Below are positions 49,726-57,849 of a DNA stretch of 64,000 nt, piece after piece. Positions within the stretch are counted from its first letter, which is position 1. Each line of letters opens with the position of its first letter. The position numbers and the translations under genes were made by a program. The notes under the pieces are model-generated. The model made no database searches. It saw nothing but the letters and a program-made list of their open reading frames with translations, and was not told the DNA's origin. The DNA is from Acidimicrobiales bacterium (lineage in GTDB: Bacteria; Actinomycetota; Acidimicrobiia; Acidimicrobiales; MedAcidi-G1). The stretch lies in the NCBI GenBank assembly GCA_022452145.1, contig JAKURY010000008.1, forward strand, positions 28,908-92,907, read 5' to 3'.

Positions 49726-51077
49726 CTCCCGAACCCTTCTGGCGGCACGACGAGCAGTTGCTCCGGTCGGTCATGGACTGGAGTCGGCGGAGGATCGCCG
49801 GGGGCCAGGATCCCATGGCCCGTGCCCGACCGGCCGATGAACTGCATGCCGCCATGGGCGACACCGTCGTGCCTACGGGCATCGGCGGCCACGAGGCCCT
49901 CCGGCTCTTCACCCAGGTCCTGGTGCCTGCCACCCGGGCTCAGGACAATCCGATGAACCTGGCCTTCATTCCGGCGGCTCCCACCGAGGCGGCCCTGGTG
50001 TTCGACCTGGCGGTCAGCGCCGCAGAGATGTTCGCCGGCACCTGGGAGGCTGGCGCCGGGGCGATCGTGGCCGAGAACCAGGCTCTGGCGTGGCTGGTCG
50101 GCCTCCTCGGCTGGCCGGAGACGGCCGGTGGCTGCTTCGTGTCCGGGGCCACCATGGGCAACCTGAGTGCGCTGGTGGCAGCGCGTGAGAGGGCGCGCCG
50201 TGGCCGGGTCGACCGGCCTGGTGCCTGGCGCCTGGCCGCCACGGCCGATTCCCACAGCTCGGTTCGCGCCGCGGCGAAGGTCATGGACTGCGGCATCCTC
50301 GACGTCCCCGGCGACGGGCGGGGCCGAATGACCGGCGACGGCCTGGCTGCCGTGCTGGCCTCCGGCGGTGGCGACGGCGTGTTCGCCGTGGTGGCCTCGG
50401 CCGGCACGACGAATGCCGGCGTGGTGGACGACCTGGCTGGCATCGCACGGGTCTGCCGGGAGCACGGCATCTGGTTGCACGTGGACGGGGCGTACGGCGG
50501 AGCGGCCCTGGTCGCCCCGTCGGTGGCCGACCGGTTCGTCGGGGTCGAGCATGCCGACTCGTTCGTGGTGGACCCCCACAAGTGGCTGTTCGCCCCCTAC
50601 GACTGCTGTGCCCTCATCTACCGGGAGCCGGAGCACGGGGCTGCCGCCCACTCGCAGTTCGCCAGCTACCTGGAGTCGGTGGACCGCTCGGAGTGGAACC
50701 CGGCGGACTTCGCCGTGCACCTCACCCGCAGGGCGCGTGGCCTGCCGTTCTGGTTCTCGCTGGCCACCTATGGGACCGATCGCTACCGGGACGCAGTCGA
50801 GACGGTGCTGGCCACGACCCGCGCCGTTGTCGCCGAGATCGGGAGGCGTCCGCAGCTGCGGCTGGTCATGGAACCCGACCTGTCGGTGGTGCTGTTCGAG
50901 CGGATCGGCTGGACCGACGACGACTACCAGGCCTGGTCCGAGCACAACGCCAGGTCGGGGATCGTGCTCTGCGTGCCCACCCGCTGGGAGGGTCGACCGG
51001 TGCTGCGGTTCTGCTTCGTGAATCCCGCCACCGAGGTGGAGGCAGTGGCCGCCGTGCTGGATGGCCTGGCCGACTGA
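49722..51077 (+). CDS. PLP-dependent group II decarboxylase (aromatic-amino-acid decarboxylase-like)
   Basis: This 451-residue group II decarboxylase has GCFVSGATMGNLSALVAARE, ATADSHSSVRAAAKVMD, ASAGTTNAGVVDDL, HVDGAYGGAAL and the PLP Lys in VVDPHKWLFAPYDC. This order of motifs is that of aromatic-L-amino-acid/tyrosine/tryptophan decarboxylases. It would release CO2 from an aromatic amino acid to give an amine such as tyramine. Co-translation with the MarR gene and nearness to the HpaD-like dioxygenase support a role in aromatic amine breakdown. Glutamate or cysteine-sulfinate decarboxylases are less likely alternatives. Confidence 0.8.
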   Translation: MTPEPFWRHDEQLLRSVMDWSRRRIAGGQDPMARARPADELHAAMGDTVVPTGIGGHEALRLFTQVLVPATRAQDNPMNLAFIPAAPTEAALVFDLAVSAAEMFAGTWEAGAGAIVAENQALAWLVGLLGWPETAGGCFVSGATMGNLSALVAARERARRGRVDRPGAWRLAATADSHSSVRAAAKVMDCGILDVPGDGRGRMTGDGLAAVLASGGGDGVFAVVASAGTTNAGVVDDLAGIARVCREHGIWLHVDGAYGGAALVAPSVADRFVGVEHADSFVVDPHKWLFAPYDCCALIYREPEHGAAAHSQFASYLESVDRSEWNPADFAVHLTRRARGLPFWFSLATYGTDRYRDAVETVLATTRAVVAEIGRRPQLRLVMEPDLSVVLFERIGWTDDDYQAWSEHNARSGIVLCVPTRWEGRPVLRFCFVNPATEVEAVAAVLDGLAD

Positions 51078-51223
51078 CCCGAAGGGCGTTCCGCCTGACA
51101 GCACCCCGCTTCTGCTGACGTCGGGCTAGTCCGAGTGGGCCAGGGCGGCGGCTATCCGTGCCCCGAGGAGGGCGTTGGCGGTCGTCAGGCCGACAGCAGT
51201 CCTCTGGCTCTCGCCGCCGGTTG

Positions 51224-51245
51224 AATCATTTGGATCCAAACGATT
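51224..51245. promoter_or_regulatory. Operator-like site D, 22-bp near-perfect palindrome
   Basis: The sequence from 51224 to 51245 is a dyad around GGATCC, with one mismatched pair (ATCATTTGGATCCAAACGAT in the centre). It lies 52 bases before the HpaD-like gene, and TAAGGT (TANNNT-type -10) overlaps its right end. It is the most complete of the five related sites and best defines the motif. Confidence 0.7.
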
Positions 51246-51297
51246 AAGGTGGTGACCGTGCCTCCCCACCGGGAGCCGATCGGAACGGAGCCAACCC

Positions 51298-52173
51298 ATG
51301 GGTGAGATCGTCGGTGCCGCCGTCGTGTCCCACGTGCCGCCCATCGTGCTGCCCGAAGGCGTTCGGCGGGAGTTGAACGACGGCGAGGAGATCAGCCTTG
51401 TCCCCGGCCTGCACCGCCTGAGGTCCGAGTGCCTGGACCGCCTGGGCGCCGACACCTTCGTTGTGTTCGACACCCACTGGTTCACCCTCGTCGAGATGGT
51501 GGTCACCTCGCACGAACGGAGGACGGGCCACTACACATCCGACGAACTGCCCCGGGGAATGTCGGCAATGCCGTATGACATCCCGGGCGATCCCAAGTTG
51601 GCTCGGACCCTGGCGTCCATGGCCACCGACCACGGGACCTGGATCACCGCCGTCGACGACCCGTACCTGCCCATCCACTACCCGACGGTCAATCTGCTGG
51701 GCTTTCTACAGGGCGAGGAGCGGTGGATGACGGCCAGTACCTGCGGCACCGCCCGGGCCGAGGACTTCCTGCTCTGGGGTCGGCTCCTGGGCGAGGCCAT
51801 AGAGGCGATGGACCGCCGGGTCGTGCTGTTGGCCTCCGGTGGGCTGAGCCACAGGTTCTGGCCGCTGGACGTGTTCCGGGACCACGAGTCATCGTCGCTC
51901 GACAACATCATCACGCCTGAGGCCAGAGCGGCCGACGAGGCGATTATCGGTCAGTGGGAGGCGGGGGACCACGCGGTGGTCATCGACGGCTACCCGGCGT
52001 TCCGGGCCCATGCCCCGGAGGGCCTGTTCGGCCACTACCTGATGATGGTGGGTGCCATCGGCGGACGGGACTGCCGGGCGCCGGGCGTGGCGTACTCGGA
52101 CTACGAGTCGGCGGCCGGTACCGGCCAGATCCACATGTGGTTCGAGCGGCCCGTCGGCGGCTGGACCGCCTGA
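51298..52173 (+). CDS. Class III extradiol dioxygenase, HpaD/HpcB-like
   Basis: This 291-residue LigB-fold dioxygenase follows E. coli HpaD closely in key stretches: VVSHVPPIVLPEG, TFVVFDTHWFTLVE, YTSDELPRGMSAMPYDI, LLASGGLSHRFWP and the end SAAGTGQIHMWF. His in SHVP and in FDTHW, plus the following Glu, are expected as metal ligands and base. HpaD opens homoprotocatechuate (3,4-dihydroxyphenylacetate) between carbons 2 and 3. Operator site D is directly upstream. It is not linked to the HpcC- or HpcE-like genes, which lie 20-27 kb away. Confidence 0.85.
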   Translation: MGEIVGAAVVSHVPPIVLPEGVRRELNDGEEISLVPGLHRLRSECLDRLGADTFVVFDTHWFTLVEMVVTSHERRTGHYTSDELPRGMSAMPYDIPGDPKLARTLASMATDHGTWITAVDDPYLPIHYPTVNLLGFLQGEERWMTASTCGTARAEDFLLWGRLLGEAIEAMDRRVVLLASGGLSHRFWPLDVFRDHESSSLDNIITPEARAADEAIIGQWEAGDHAVVIDGYPAFRAHAPEGLFGHYLMMVGAIGGRDCRAPGVAYSDYESAAGTGQIHMWFERPVGGWTA

Positions 52174-52194
52174 CTGGCTCGGTCGGCGCCCGGC

Positions 52195-52884
52195 TCAGGC
52201 GCCGTTCAGGAACCAGTCGACCAGGGCGTCGGACCGGGCGCGGTTGTCCTCCGCCTCGTCGACGGTCCGGGCGGCCATGACGGTGGGATCCACGCCGTGG
52301 GCCCGCAGTGCCCGCTCGCCCATCCCGATCCACAGGCGGACCAGGCGGGGCGTGATCTCCGGATGGAACTGCGTGCCGATGCTCTGGCCGATCCGGAAGG
52401 CCTGCGGCGAGACGGCGGTGCGGGCGATCTCGGTGGCGCCGTCGGGCACGGTGAAGCCGTCGTAGTGCCATTCGAACCAGGGTCCGGGGGCGACGGCGTC
52501 CGGTAGGTCGGTGTCGACCTCGTACCAGCCGAACTCCGGGGGGTCCACCCGGCCGACCTCGCCGCCGAGTGCCGCCGAGAGGACCTGGCCGCCGAAGCAC
52601 AGGCCAAGCACCGGGACCCCGGCGTCGTGGGCCGTCCGGACCATCTCGATCTCGCGACCGATCCACGAGCCGATCGAGTCCGTGTCCGTGACCGACCACG
52701 CCGAGCCGGTCACGACGAGGGCGTCGTAGCCCGTGGCGTCCGGGTAGGGCTTGGTGCAGACCGGGTCGGCCGGGTCGTCCATCACCCGGAAGACGTCCAG
52801 TTGGTAGCCGTGCTCGACGATGTGGTCGCCCACGCCCTCTGCGGGACCGTGTTCGTCGTGCTCGATGACCAGTGCCCGTTTCAC
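52195..52884 (-). CDS. Class I glutamine amidotransferase family protein
   Basis: This 229-residue protein (from GTG 52884) has the GATase1 triad: the nucleophile Cys in PVLGLCFGGQVLS and the His-Glu pair in GTQFHPEITP. VVTGSAWSVTD marks the oxyanion strand. It is unlike PuuD and closer to GMP-synthase-like amidotransferases of unknown substrate. An ATG at 52932 would add 16 residues and would reach to within 13 bases of the divergent gene start, so the GTG is preferred without certainty. The substrate is not known. Confidence 0.7.
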   Translation of the reverse strand: MKRALVIEHDEHGPAEGVGDHIVEHGYQLDVFRVMDDPADPVCTKPYPDATGYDALVVTGSAWSVTDTDSIGSWIGREIEMVRTAHDAGVPVLGLCFGGQVLSAALGGEVGRVDPPEFGWYEVDTDLPDAVAPGPWFEWHYDGFTVPDGATEIARTAVSPQAFRIGQSIGTQFHPEITPRLVRLWIGMGERALRAHGVDPTVMAARTVDEAEDNRARSDALVDWFLNGA

Positions 52885-52945
52885 GGGGCGGAACCCTAGG
52901 TCGCCGGTCGGATCTGCCGACGACCGGGCCATCTAGCGTGTGGGC

Positions 52946-54337
52946 ATGGCGACCGATCCAGACGACCTGACCCGGATACCACCGCCGTCCGGAGCGGCGT
53001 TTGCGCCGCGGGTCGGCAACCACATCGAGCCCCTGGTGGACGGCGCGGTGGCCTTCGACCGGATCGCCGCGGCGGTTGAGGCGGCAACCACGTCGGTTCG
53101 GGTGTGCGTGGCCTTCCTGGAGACCGATGCCCGGTTCCCCGGCGGTCGGGGCACCTTCCTCGACCTGATGGACGATGCCGCGTCCCGCGGCGTTGACGTC
53201 CGGGTGCTCTTCTGGCACCCGGAGGGCCGCCTCGGTGGCCTCGTCGCGGTCCATCCCGACGACACCTTCGGTGGCACGGAGTCGTCGATCAGCATGCTGG
53301 GTAGTCGGTCCACGCGGTGGCAGGCCCGCTGGGACGCAGTGGGCCGTCAGTGCCAGCACCAGAAGGCATGGCTGGTCGACGCCGGGACCGACGCCGAGGT
53401 CGCCTTCGTGGGCGGGATCAACATCGGCAAGAGCTCGATGGCCGGTCCGGACCATGCCGAGCCCGATCCGGGACCGGAGGTGGTCGGCGACGATAGCTAC
53501 GCCGATGTCCACGACGTGCACTGCCTGGTCCGGGGGCCGGCGGCGACCGACGTGCACGACAACTTCGTGATGCGCTGGAACGGTGCGTCGGAGCGTGGGC
53601 GAGAGCACGGGTCGTGGCCAACCGGCGAGACCGACGACCTGCCTGCCCCGACGACGAGGACCGGCAAGTTGGGTCCGACCACGGCACAGATCCAGCGCAG
53701 CGTGCTGCCCGGCCTCTACGAGGCGTTGCCCGACGGGGAGAACTCCGTGCGGGAGCAGTACCTGTCGGCCATCGCAGCGGCCGGGGACTACGTGTACATA
53801 GAGGACCAGATCCTGCTCAGCCGGGTGGTGCTCGTGGCGCTGCGCGACGCCCTGGAGCGCGGGGTGCTGGTCGTGGCCTCGGTTCCCGGCAACCCGATGC
53901 CGGAGCTGGCTGCCGCCCGGGCCCACCCGGGCATCGCCGCCGGCTACGACGCTCTGGCCGCCCTGGGTGCCTACGACGGGTTCTGCCTGTCGGCGCCCTG
54001 TGCGCGTGCGGACCGGGGCTACCGGGAGATCTACGTGCACGCCAAGACGGCGGTGGTCGACGACCTGTGGGCCACCATCGGATCCACCAACCTCGTCTTC
54101 TCGTCATTCCAGGGCGACACCGAGATGAACGTGTCGTTCTGGGACGCCGACGTGGCCAGGGCGTTCCGGGTCCGGCAGGTCGACGAGCAGGGTGGCTTCT
54201 CGTCCGTGGGCATGGATGGGCGGGAGGCGATGGTTCGCATCATGGAGGTGGCCCGGGAGAACTCCCGGCGTCGGACGGCGGGCGAGGACCTGGACGGATT
54301 CGCCTGCGCCATCGACCCTGCCGGCTGGGCGACCTGA
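52946..54337 (+). CDS. Phospholipase D-like protein (cardiolipin-synthase type)
   Basis: This 463-residue protein has two HKD motifs: HQKAWLVD near residue 136 and VHAKTAVVDDLWATIGSTN near residue 363, the halves of one active site. It belongs to the phospholipase D superfamily, which moves phosphatidyl groups or hydrolyses phosphodiesters. No membrane segment is seen at the N terminus, unlike bacterial cardiolipin synthases. GTG 52940 is an alternative start. It may act in lipid turnover. Confidence 0.85.
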   Translation: MATDPDDLTRIPPPSGAAFAPRVGNHIEPLVDGAVAFDRIAAAVEAATTSVRVCVAFLETDARFPGGRGTFLDLMDDAASRGVDVRVLFWHPEGRLGGLVAVHPDDTFGGTESSISMLGSRSTRWQARWDAVGRQCQHQKAWLVDAGTDAEVAFVGGINIGKSSMAGPDHAEPDPGPEVVGDDSYADVHDVHCLVRGPAATDVHDNFVMRWNGASERGREHGSWPTGETDDLPAPTTRTGKLGPTTAQIQRSVLPGLYEALPDGENSVREQYLSAIAAAGDYVYIEDQILLSRVVLVALRDALERGVLVVASVPGNPMPELAAARAHPGIAAGYDALAALGAYDGFCLSAPCARADRGYREIYVHAKTAVVDDLWATIGSTNLVFSSFQGDTEMNVSFWDADVARAFRVRQVDEQGGFSSVGMDGREAMVRIMEVARENSRRRTAGEDLDGFACAIDPAGWAT

Positions 54338-54401
54338 CCGGTCGTAGCGACCTGGAGCCGGTTGCCGCGCCCTTGTCACAAGGCGCGCCTACGTTCGTCA
54401 C

Positions 54402-55637
54402 ATGGAGATCGCCCTGGTCCTCGTAGCCGTGTTCGCCATGCTGGTCGCCGTCATGGCCGTCGTCTGGGCGGTTCGACGCCCGGCACCGGTAGTTGCCGAT
54501 CCGGGTGCCCCGGTGGTCGACGCCACGGCGTTGGCACAGCAGATCGGAGCCGAGGTGAAGGCCCAGGTCGCCGAGACGGCGATCAATGCCTTGAACAGCA
54601 ACACCGACCAGTTCCTGAGGCTCGCCGAGGAGCGGATGGCCACGGTCCACGAGAAGACCAAGGGGCTGCTGGACCCACTGGGCATCCAGATGAAGAAGTT
54701 GGACGAGACGGTCGGTCATCTCCGGTCGGCCCACGAGAAGGACCGTGGCGCCGTCGACACCCTCACCAGCCGTCTGGGGTTGCAGCTCACCGAATTGCAG
54801 ACGTCGACTACCACGCTGTCCGAAGCCCTCCGGTCGCGGACGGCCCGTGGGGTCTGGGGGGAGAACCAACTCCGGAACGTGATCGAGCTCGCCGGTATGG
54901 AGTCCTACTGCGACTTCACCGAGCAGACGTCGGGCGAGAACCGCGACGGTGCAGGCGTCCGTCCCGACGTCCTTGTCAGGTTGCCCAACGGCGCCCACCT
55001 GGCCGTAGACGCGAAGGTGCCGTTGGATGCGTACCTCCGCGCCCAGGAGGCCACCGACCAGGCACTGGTCGACCGGGAACTGAACAACCACGCCAAGGCA
55101 CTTGGCGAGCACGTCAAGGAGCTCGCCAAGAAGAGGTACTGGGCGGTCGACGACGGACCCTCGCCGGAGTTCGTGGTGCTGTTCGTCCCCGGAGAGTCGT
55201 TCCTGGCCGACGCTCTGAGGGTCCAGCCGACGCTCCTCCAGGAGGCGATCAAACATCGGGTTCTGCTGGCCTCACCGGTCAACCTGCTGGCCCTTCTCTG
55301 GGCGGTGGCCGGAGGTTGGCAGCAGGCCCGGGTGAACGAGTACGCCCGCGAGGTCGCCGACCTGGGAAAGGAGCTCTACGAGCGGGTGGGGAAGATCCTC
55401 GGCGACGTGGAGACGACCGGTAAGAGGCTCAACTCGACGGTGGGCGCATTCAACGAGCTCATCGGTTCGATCGACAGCCGCCTTCTGGTGACGATGCGCC
55501 GGTTCCCCGACCTCGGGATCGGGTCCGAGAACCTCCCCGAGATGTCGGAGATCGAGACTCGGGCCCGTGACCTGCGGGCAGCCGAACTTCCATCCGCTGT
55601 CGACGAACTACCCGATCCGGAGGATTCCCGGGGCTGA
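54402..55637 (+). CDS. rmuC: DNA recombination protein RmuC
   Basis: This 411-residue protein begins with a membrane helix (MEIALVLVAVFAMLVAVMAV), followed by a coiled-coil (about 35-150) and the RmuC nuclease-like domain: RGVWGENQLRNVIELAGM, PDVLVRLPNGAHLAVDAKVP and FVVLFVPGESFL. RmuC restrains inversions at short repeats. It is convergent with the HemD-like gene, with 15 bases between. It is an ordinary housekeeping gene, not linked to the catabolic blocks. Confidence 0.9.
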   Translation: MEIALVLVAVFAMLVAVMAVVWAVRRPAPVVADPGAPVVDATALAQQIGAEVKAQVAETAINALNSNTDQFLRLAEERMATVHEKTKGLLDPLGIQMKKLDETVGHLRSAHEKDRGAVDTLTSRLGLQLTELQTSTTTLSEALRSRTARGVWGENQLRNVIELAGMESYCDFTEQTSGENRDGAGVRPDVLVRLPNGAHLAVDAKVPLDAYLRAQEATDQALVDRELNNHAKALGEHVKELAKKRYWAVDDGPSPEFVVLFVPGESFLADALRVQPTLLQEAIKHRVLLASPVNLLALLWAVAGGWQQARVNEYAREVADLGKELYERVGKILGDVETTGKRLNSTVGAFNELIGSIDSRLLVTMRRFPDLGIGSENLPEMSEIETRARDLRAAELPSAVDELPDPEDSRG

Positions 55638-55652
55638 TCCCAGCCTGCGGCC

Positions 55653-56492
55653 TCAGGTGGCCGAACGGGCGACGGCCACCTCGGCCAGGACATCCAACAT
55701 GGCCACCAGGCGTGCCCGCTGCGGCTCCACCAGCCCGGTCATTCCGAGGGATCTCATCGCCGACGAGCAGACCGGGCCGACCGACACCGGCACCACCCGG
55801 ACTCCGTCCAGCGCGGCCACAAGGTCGTCCCGACGGCCCCGGGCCTCGGCAATCTCGACGAGGTGGACTGCAGCCTGCCGGGTCGTGAACGTCACGGCGT
55901 CGAGACCGCCGTCGCAGACGGCGTCCACCAGGGCCTCGGCCGGACCGACGTCGACCGGCAGCGCCCAACGGTAGATCGGGACCACCGTGACGACGCCACA
56001 TATGGCTTCCAGCGGCGCAGCCAGCACCTCCTCGTCGGTGCCGTCGACCTGCAGGGCCAGCCGGTCCCTGCCCCCTGTGGTCGCCACGTGGTCCACGATC
56101 TGGGCGAACAGCTCATCCGGTGCCGACCATGCCACCACGAGGCCGGCCCGTCTGGCGGCGCTCACCGCCTTGGGTCCGCGGGCCAGCACCTCGCAGTGGC
56201 CTAGCGCCGCCCGGACCTGGTTGCCGAGGCCGATGCCGTCCATGGCGTCCAGCCACATGTTCAGGCCCATGCCCGTTTGGAGCACCAGGGTGTCCGGCGG
56301 CTGGTCGACCAGTGCCCGCGAGACCTTGAGCAGGCGGGCGTCGTCGGAGAGGTCGAGCGTGCGCATGGTGCAGCCGTGCACCACCTCGGCGCCCCGGCGA
56401 CGGAGTGCCTCTACCTGCTGGTCGGCCCGCCTGTCGGCGGTTACGCCTACGCGCCAGCCCGCCAGCGGTGGTTCGGCCGATCCTCCGGTCAT
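55653..56492 (-). CDS. Uroporphyrinogen-III synthase-like protein (HemD)
   Basis: This 279-residue protein has the HemD two-domain fold: GWRVGVTADRRADQQVEALRR near the start, VLQTGMGLNMWLD, and DAVTFTTRQAAVHLVEIA, then VVPVSVGPVCSSAMRSLGM at the end. HemD closes hydroxymethylbilane into uroporphyrinogen III. Isolated HemD-like genes that are not beside hemC/hemB can also be regulators or uroporphyrinogen-III-synthase fusions; here no fused domain exists. It is in one direction with the APH-like gene, 29 bases upstream. Confidence 0.75.
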   Translation of the reverse strand: MTGGSAEPPLAGWRVGVTADRRADQQVEALRRRGAEVVHGCTMRTLDLSDDARLLKVSRALVDQPPDTLVLQTGMGLNMWLDAMDGIGLGNQVRAALGHCEVLARGPKAVSAARRAGLVVAWSAPDELFAQIVDHVATTGGRDRLALQVDGTDEEVLAAPLEAICGVVTVVPIYRWALPVDVGPAEALVDAVCDGGLDAVTFTTRQAAVHLVEIAEARGRRDDLVAALDGVRVVPVSVGPVCSSAMRSLGMTGLVEPQRARLVAMLDVLAEVAVARSAT

Positions 56493-56521
56493 GTGACAAG
56501 CATGCCGGGCCAGGCCGACCC

Positions 56522-57604
56522 TCAGACCCGGTTCCCGTCGATCAGGTCGGAAGCCTGGTCGAACAGGTCGACCGCCCGTCGGTGGAGGTCCCGGCCGGTC
56601 TCGACTGGGGCCCGGCCGGCCGCGGCCCGGGCGTTGGTGCCCTCCAGGATGATGCCCAGCTTGTAGCAGGCCAGCGTCCGCCACCAGGTCAGGTCGTCGA
56701 GGGGGAGGCCGGTCCCGTCGGCGTACCGGTTCACCAACTCCGCCGTGGTCGGGAACCCGTCGGCCGCCGTCTCGAACGAGCCGACCCCGCCCGAGGTGGT
56801 CAGGAGCCAGGCCAGGTCCAGGCGGGGGTCGCCAAGGGTGGTCAGCTCCCAGTCCAGGACCGCGGTCAGCTCGGGACGATCGTGGGCGGCCATGACGTTG
56901 GCCAGGTGGTAGTCACCGTGGATGATCCCGAGGGTGAAGTCGTCGGGTCGGTGCGCCTCCAGCCAGCCTCCGACACGGTCGACCCCGGGCAGGTCAGGCC
57001 CGTCGTAGCCGTCGAATGCCGCATAGGACTCCAGCTGTCGCCGCCATCTACCGACCTGGCGTTCCAGCCAGCCGTCGGGACGACCCAGGCCGCCCAACCC
57101 GACGTCGTCGGGTCGGATGCGGGCCAGGGCTGCGATGGCGTCGACCATGGCGAGGCCCAGGCGGTGGCGCCAGTCGGGATCGGTGCCGTAGCGGCCGGGG
57201 AGGTCACCCACCGGGGCGAAGCCCTCCACCGCCGACATGACGAAGAAACAGGTGCCGATGACCGACGGATCGTCGCAGACCGCGTGGCAGACGGGCTGCG
57301 GGACGCCGCGACCCTCGATCGCCGTGAGTACCCGGGCCTCGCGCAACATGGTCTCGTCACTGTTCGGGCGGGGGTGCCGGGGCGGGCGACGCAGGACCAT
57401 CGGGGTGCCGTCTGCCCGAATCAGCATGAAGAGGTTGTTCTGGGTTCCGCCACCGAGCAGTCGGCTCGTGACCACCGGACCACTTCCGGGGGCTGGACTC
57501 TGGGCGATCCAGGCCTGCAGGGTCGACCAGTCCAGCAGGCCGTCACCGTCCTCCAGCAATGACTGGTCGGGATCCGCACCGACGCCCGGGGCCCCATTGG
57601 TCAT
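56522..57604 (-). CDS. Aminoglycoside-phosphotransferase-family kinase (ACAD10-like)
   Basis: This 360-residue protein has the APH fold: LLGGGTQNNLFML (glycine loop), VLRRPPRHP (ATP Lys region replaced by Arg), the catalytic loop GIIHGDYHLANVM and the metal motif VLDWELTTLGDPRLD. It is the group of small-molecule kinases close to the N-terminal domain of human ACAD10/11 that phosphorylate 4-hydroxyacyl-CoA. Given the many acyl-CoA genes here, that activity is plausible. It is not an antibiotic-resistance gene by motif alone. Confidence 0.8.
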   Translation of the reverse strand: MTNGAPGVGADPDQSLLEDGDGLLDWSTLQAWIAQSPAPGSGPVVTSRLLGGGTQNNLFMLIRADGTPMVLRRPPRHPRPNSDETMLREARVLTAIEGRGVPQPVCHAVCDDPSVIGTCFFVMSAVEGFAPVGDLPGRYGTDPDWRHRLGLAMVDAIAALARIRPDDVGLGGLGRPDGWLERQVGRWRRQLESYAAFDGYDGPDLPGVDRVGGWLEAHRPDDFTLGIIHGDYHLANVMAAHDRPELTAVLDWELTTLGDPRLDLAWLLTTSGGVGSFETAADGFPTTAELVNRYADGTGLPLDDLTWWRTLACYKLGIILEGTNARAAAGRAPVETGRDLHRRAVDLFDQASDLIDGNRV

Positions 57605-57711
57605 TCGACAAGGATCCCACGTACCTCCGGGTCGAGACCGAGGCGGCCGCGCGGACCCGTGGCTCGAGGGTGGCTCCTCCGAGGGTTCTGGTACCGCTTC
57701 TGCCGGCATAA

Positions 57712-57735
57712 GGCCAGCAGAAGATTCTGCTGGCC
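57712..57735. promoter_or_regulatory. 24-bp palindrome upstream of the pyrimidine operon
   Basis: GGCCAGCAGAA (57712-57722) and TTCTGCTGGCC (57725-57735) are perfect inverted arms around GA. The site lies in the 245-base region between the APH-like gene (start 57604) and the ureidopropionase gene (start 57850). TTGACA (57775-57780) follows 40 bases on. It is a likely operator for a regulator not in the window; a hairpin with a two-base loop is less likely. Confidence 0.55.
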
Positions 57736-57849
57736 CCCTTCCCGGATCGCTTCCTGGTGCCACTACTGTCCGCGTTGACAGCTCCCCTGCACCGTTCCCA
57801 CAGCGGCGTCGCCAGGGGACATCGGACGTGAGAGCCCAGGGAGGCGGAG

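Noticed and set aside
49722..51077. Glutamate decarboxylase assignment
   Set aside because: Motif order and the DPHKWLF context fit aromatic amino acid decarboxylases better; glutamate decarboxylases have a different active-site neighbourhood.
48540..51104. Minus-strand frame of 854 codons across MarR, the decarboxylase and part of the GS-like gene
   Set aside because: It crosses three genes with intact family motifs and promoter site E, and its translation shows no known fold.
56522..57604. APH-like gene as an antibiotic-resistance determinant
   Set aside because: The motifs fit the broad ACAD10-like kinase group, and the context is metabolic and not a resistance cassette.
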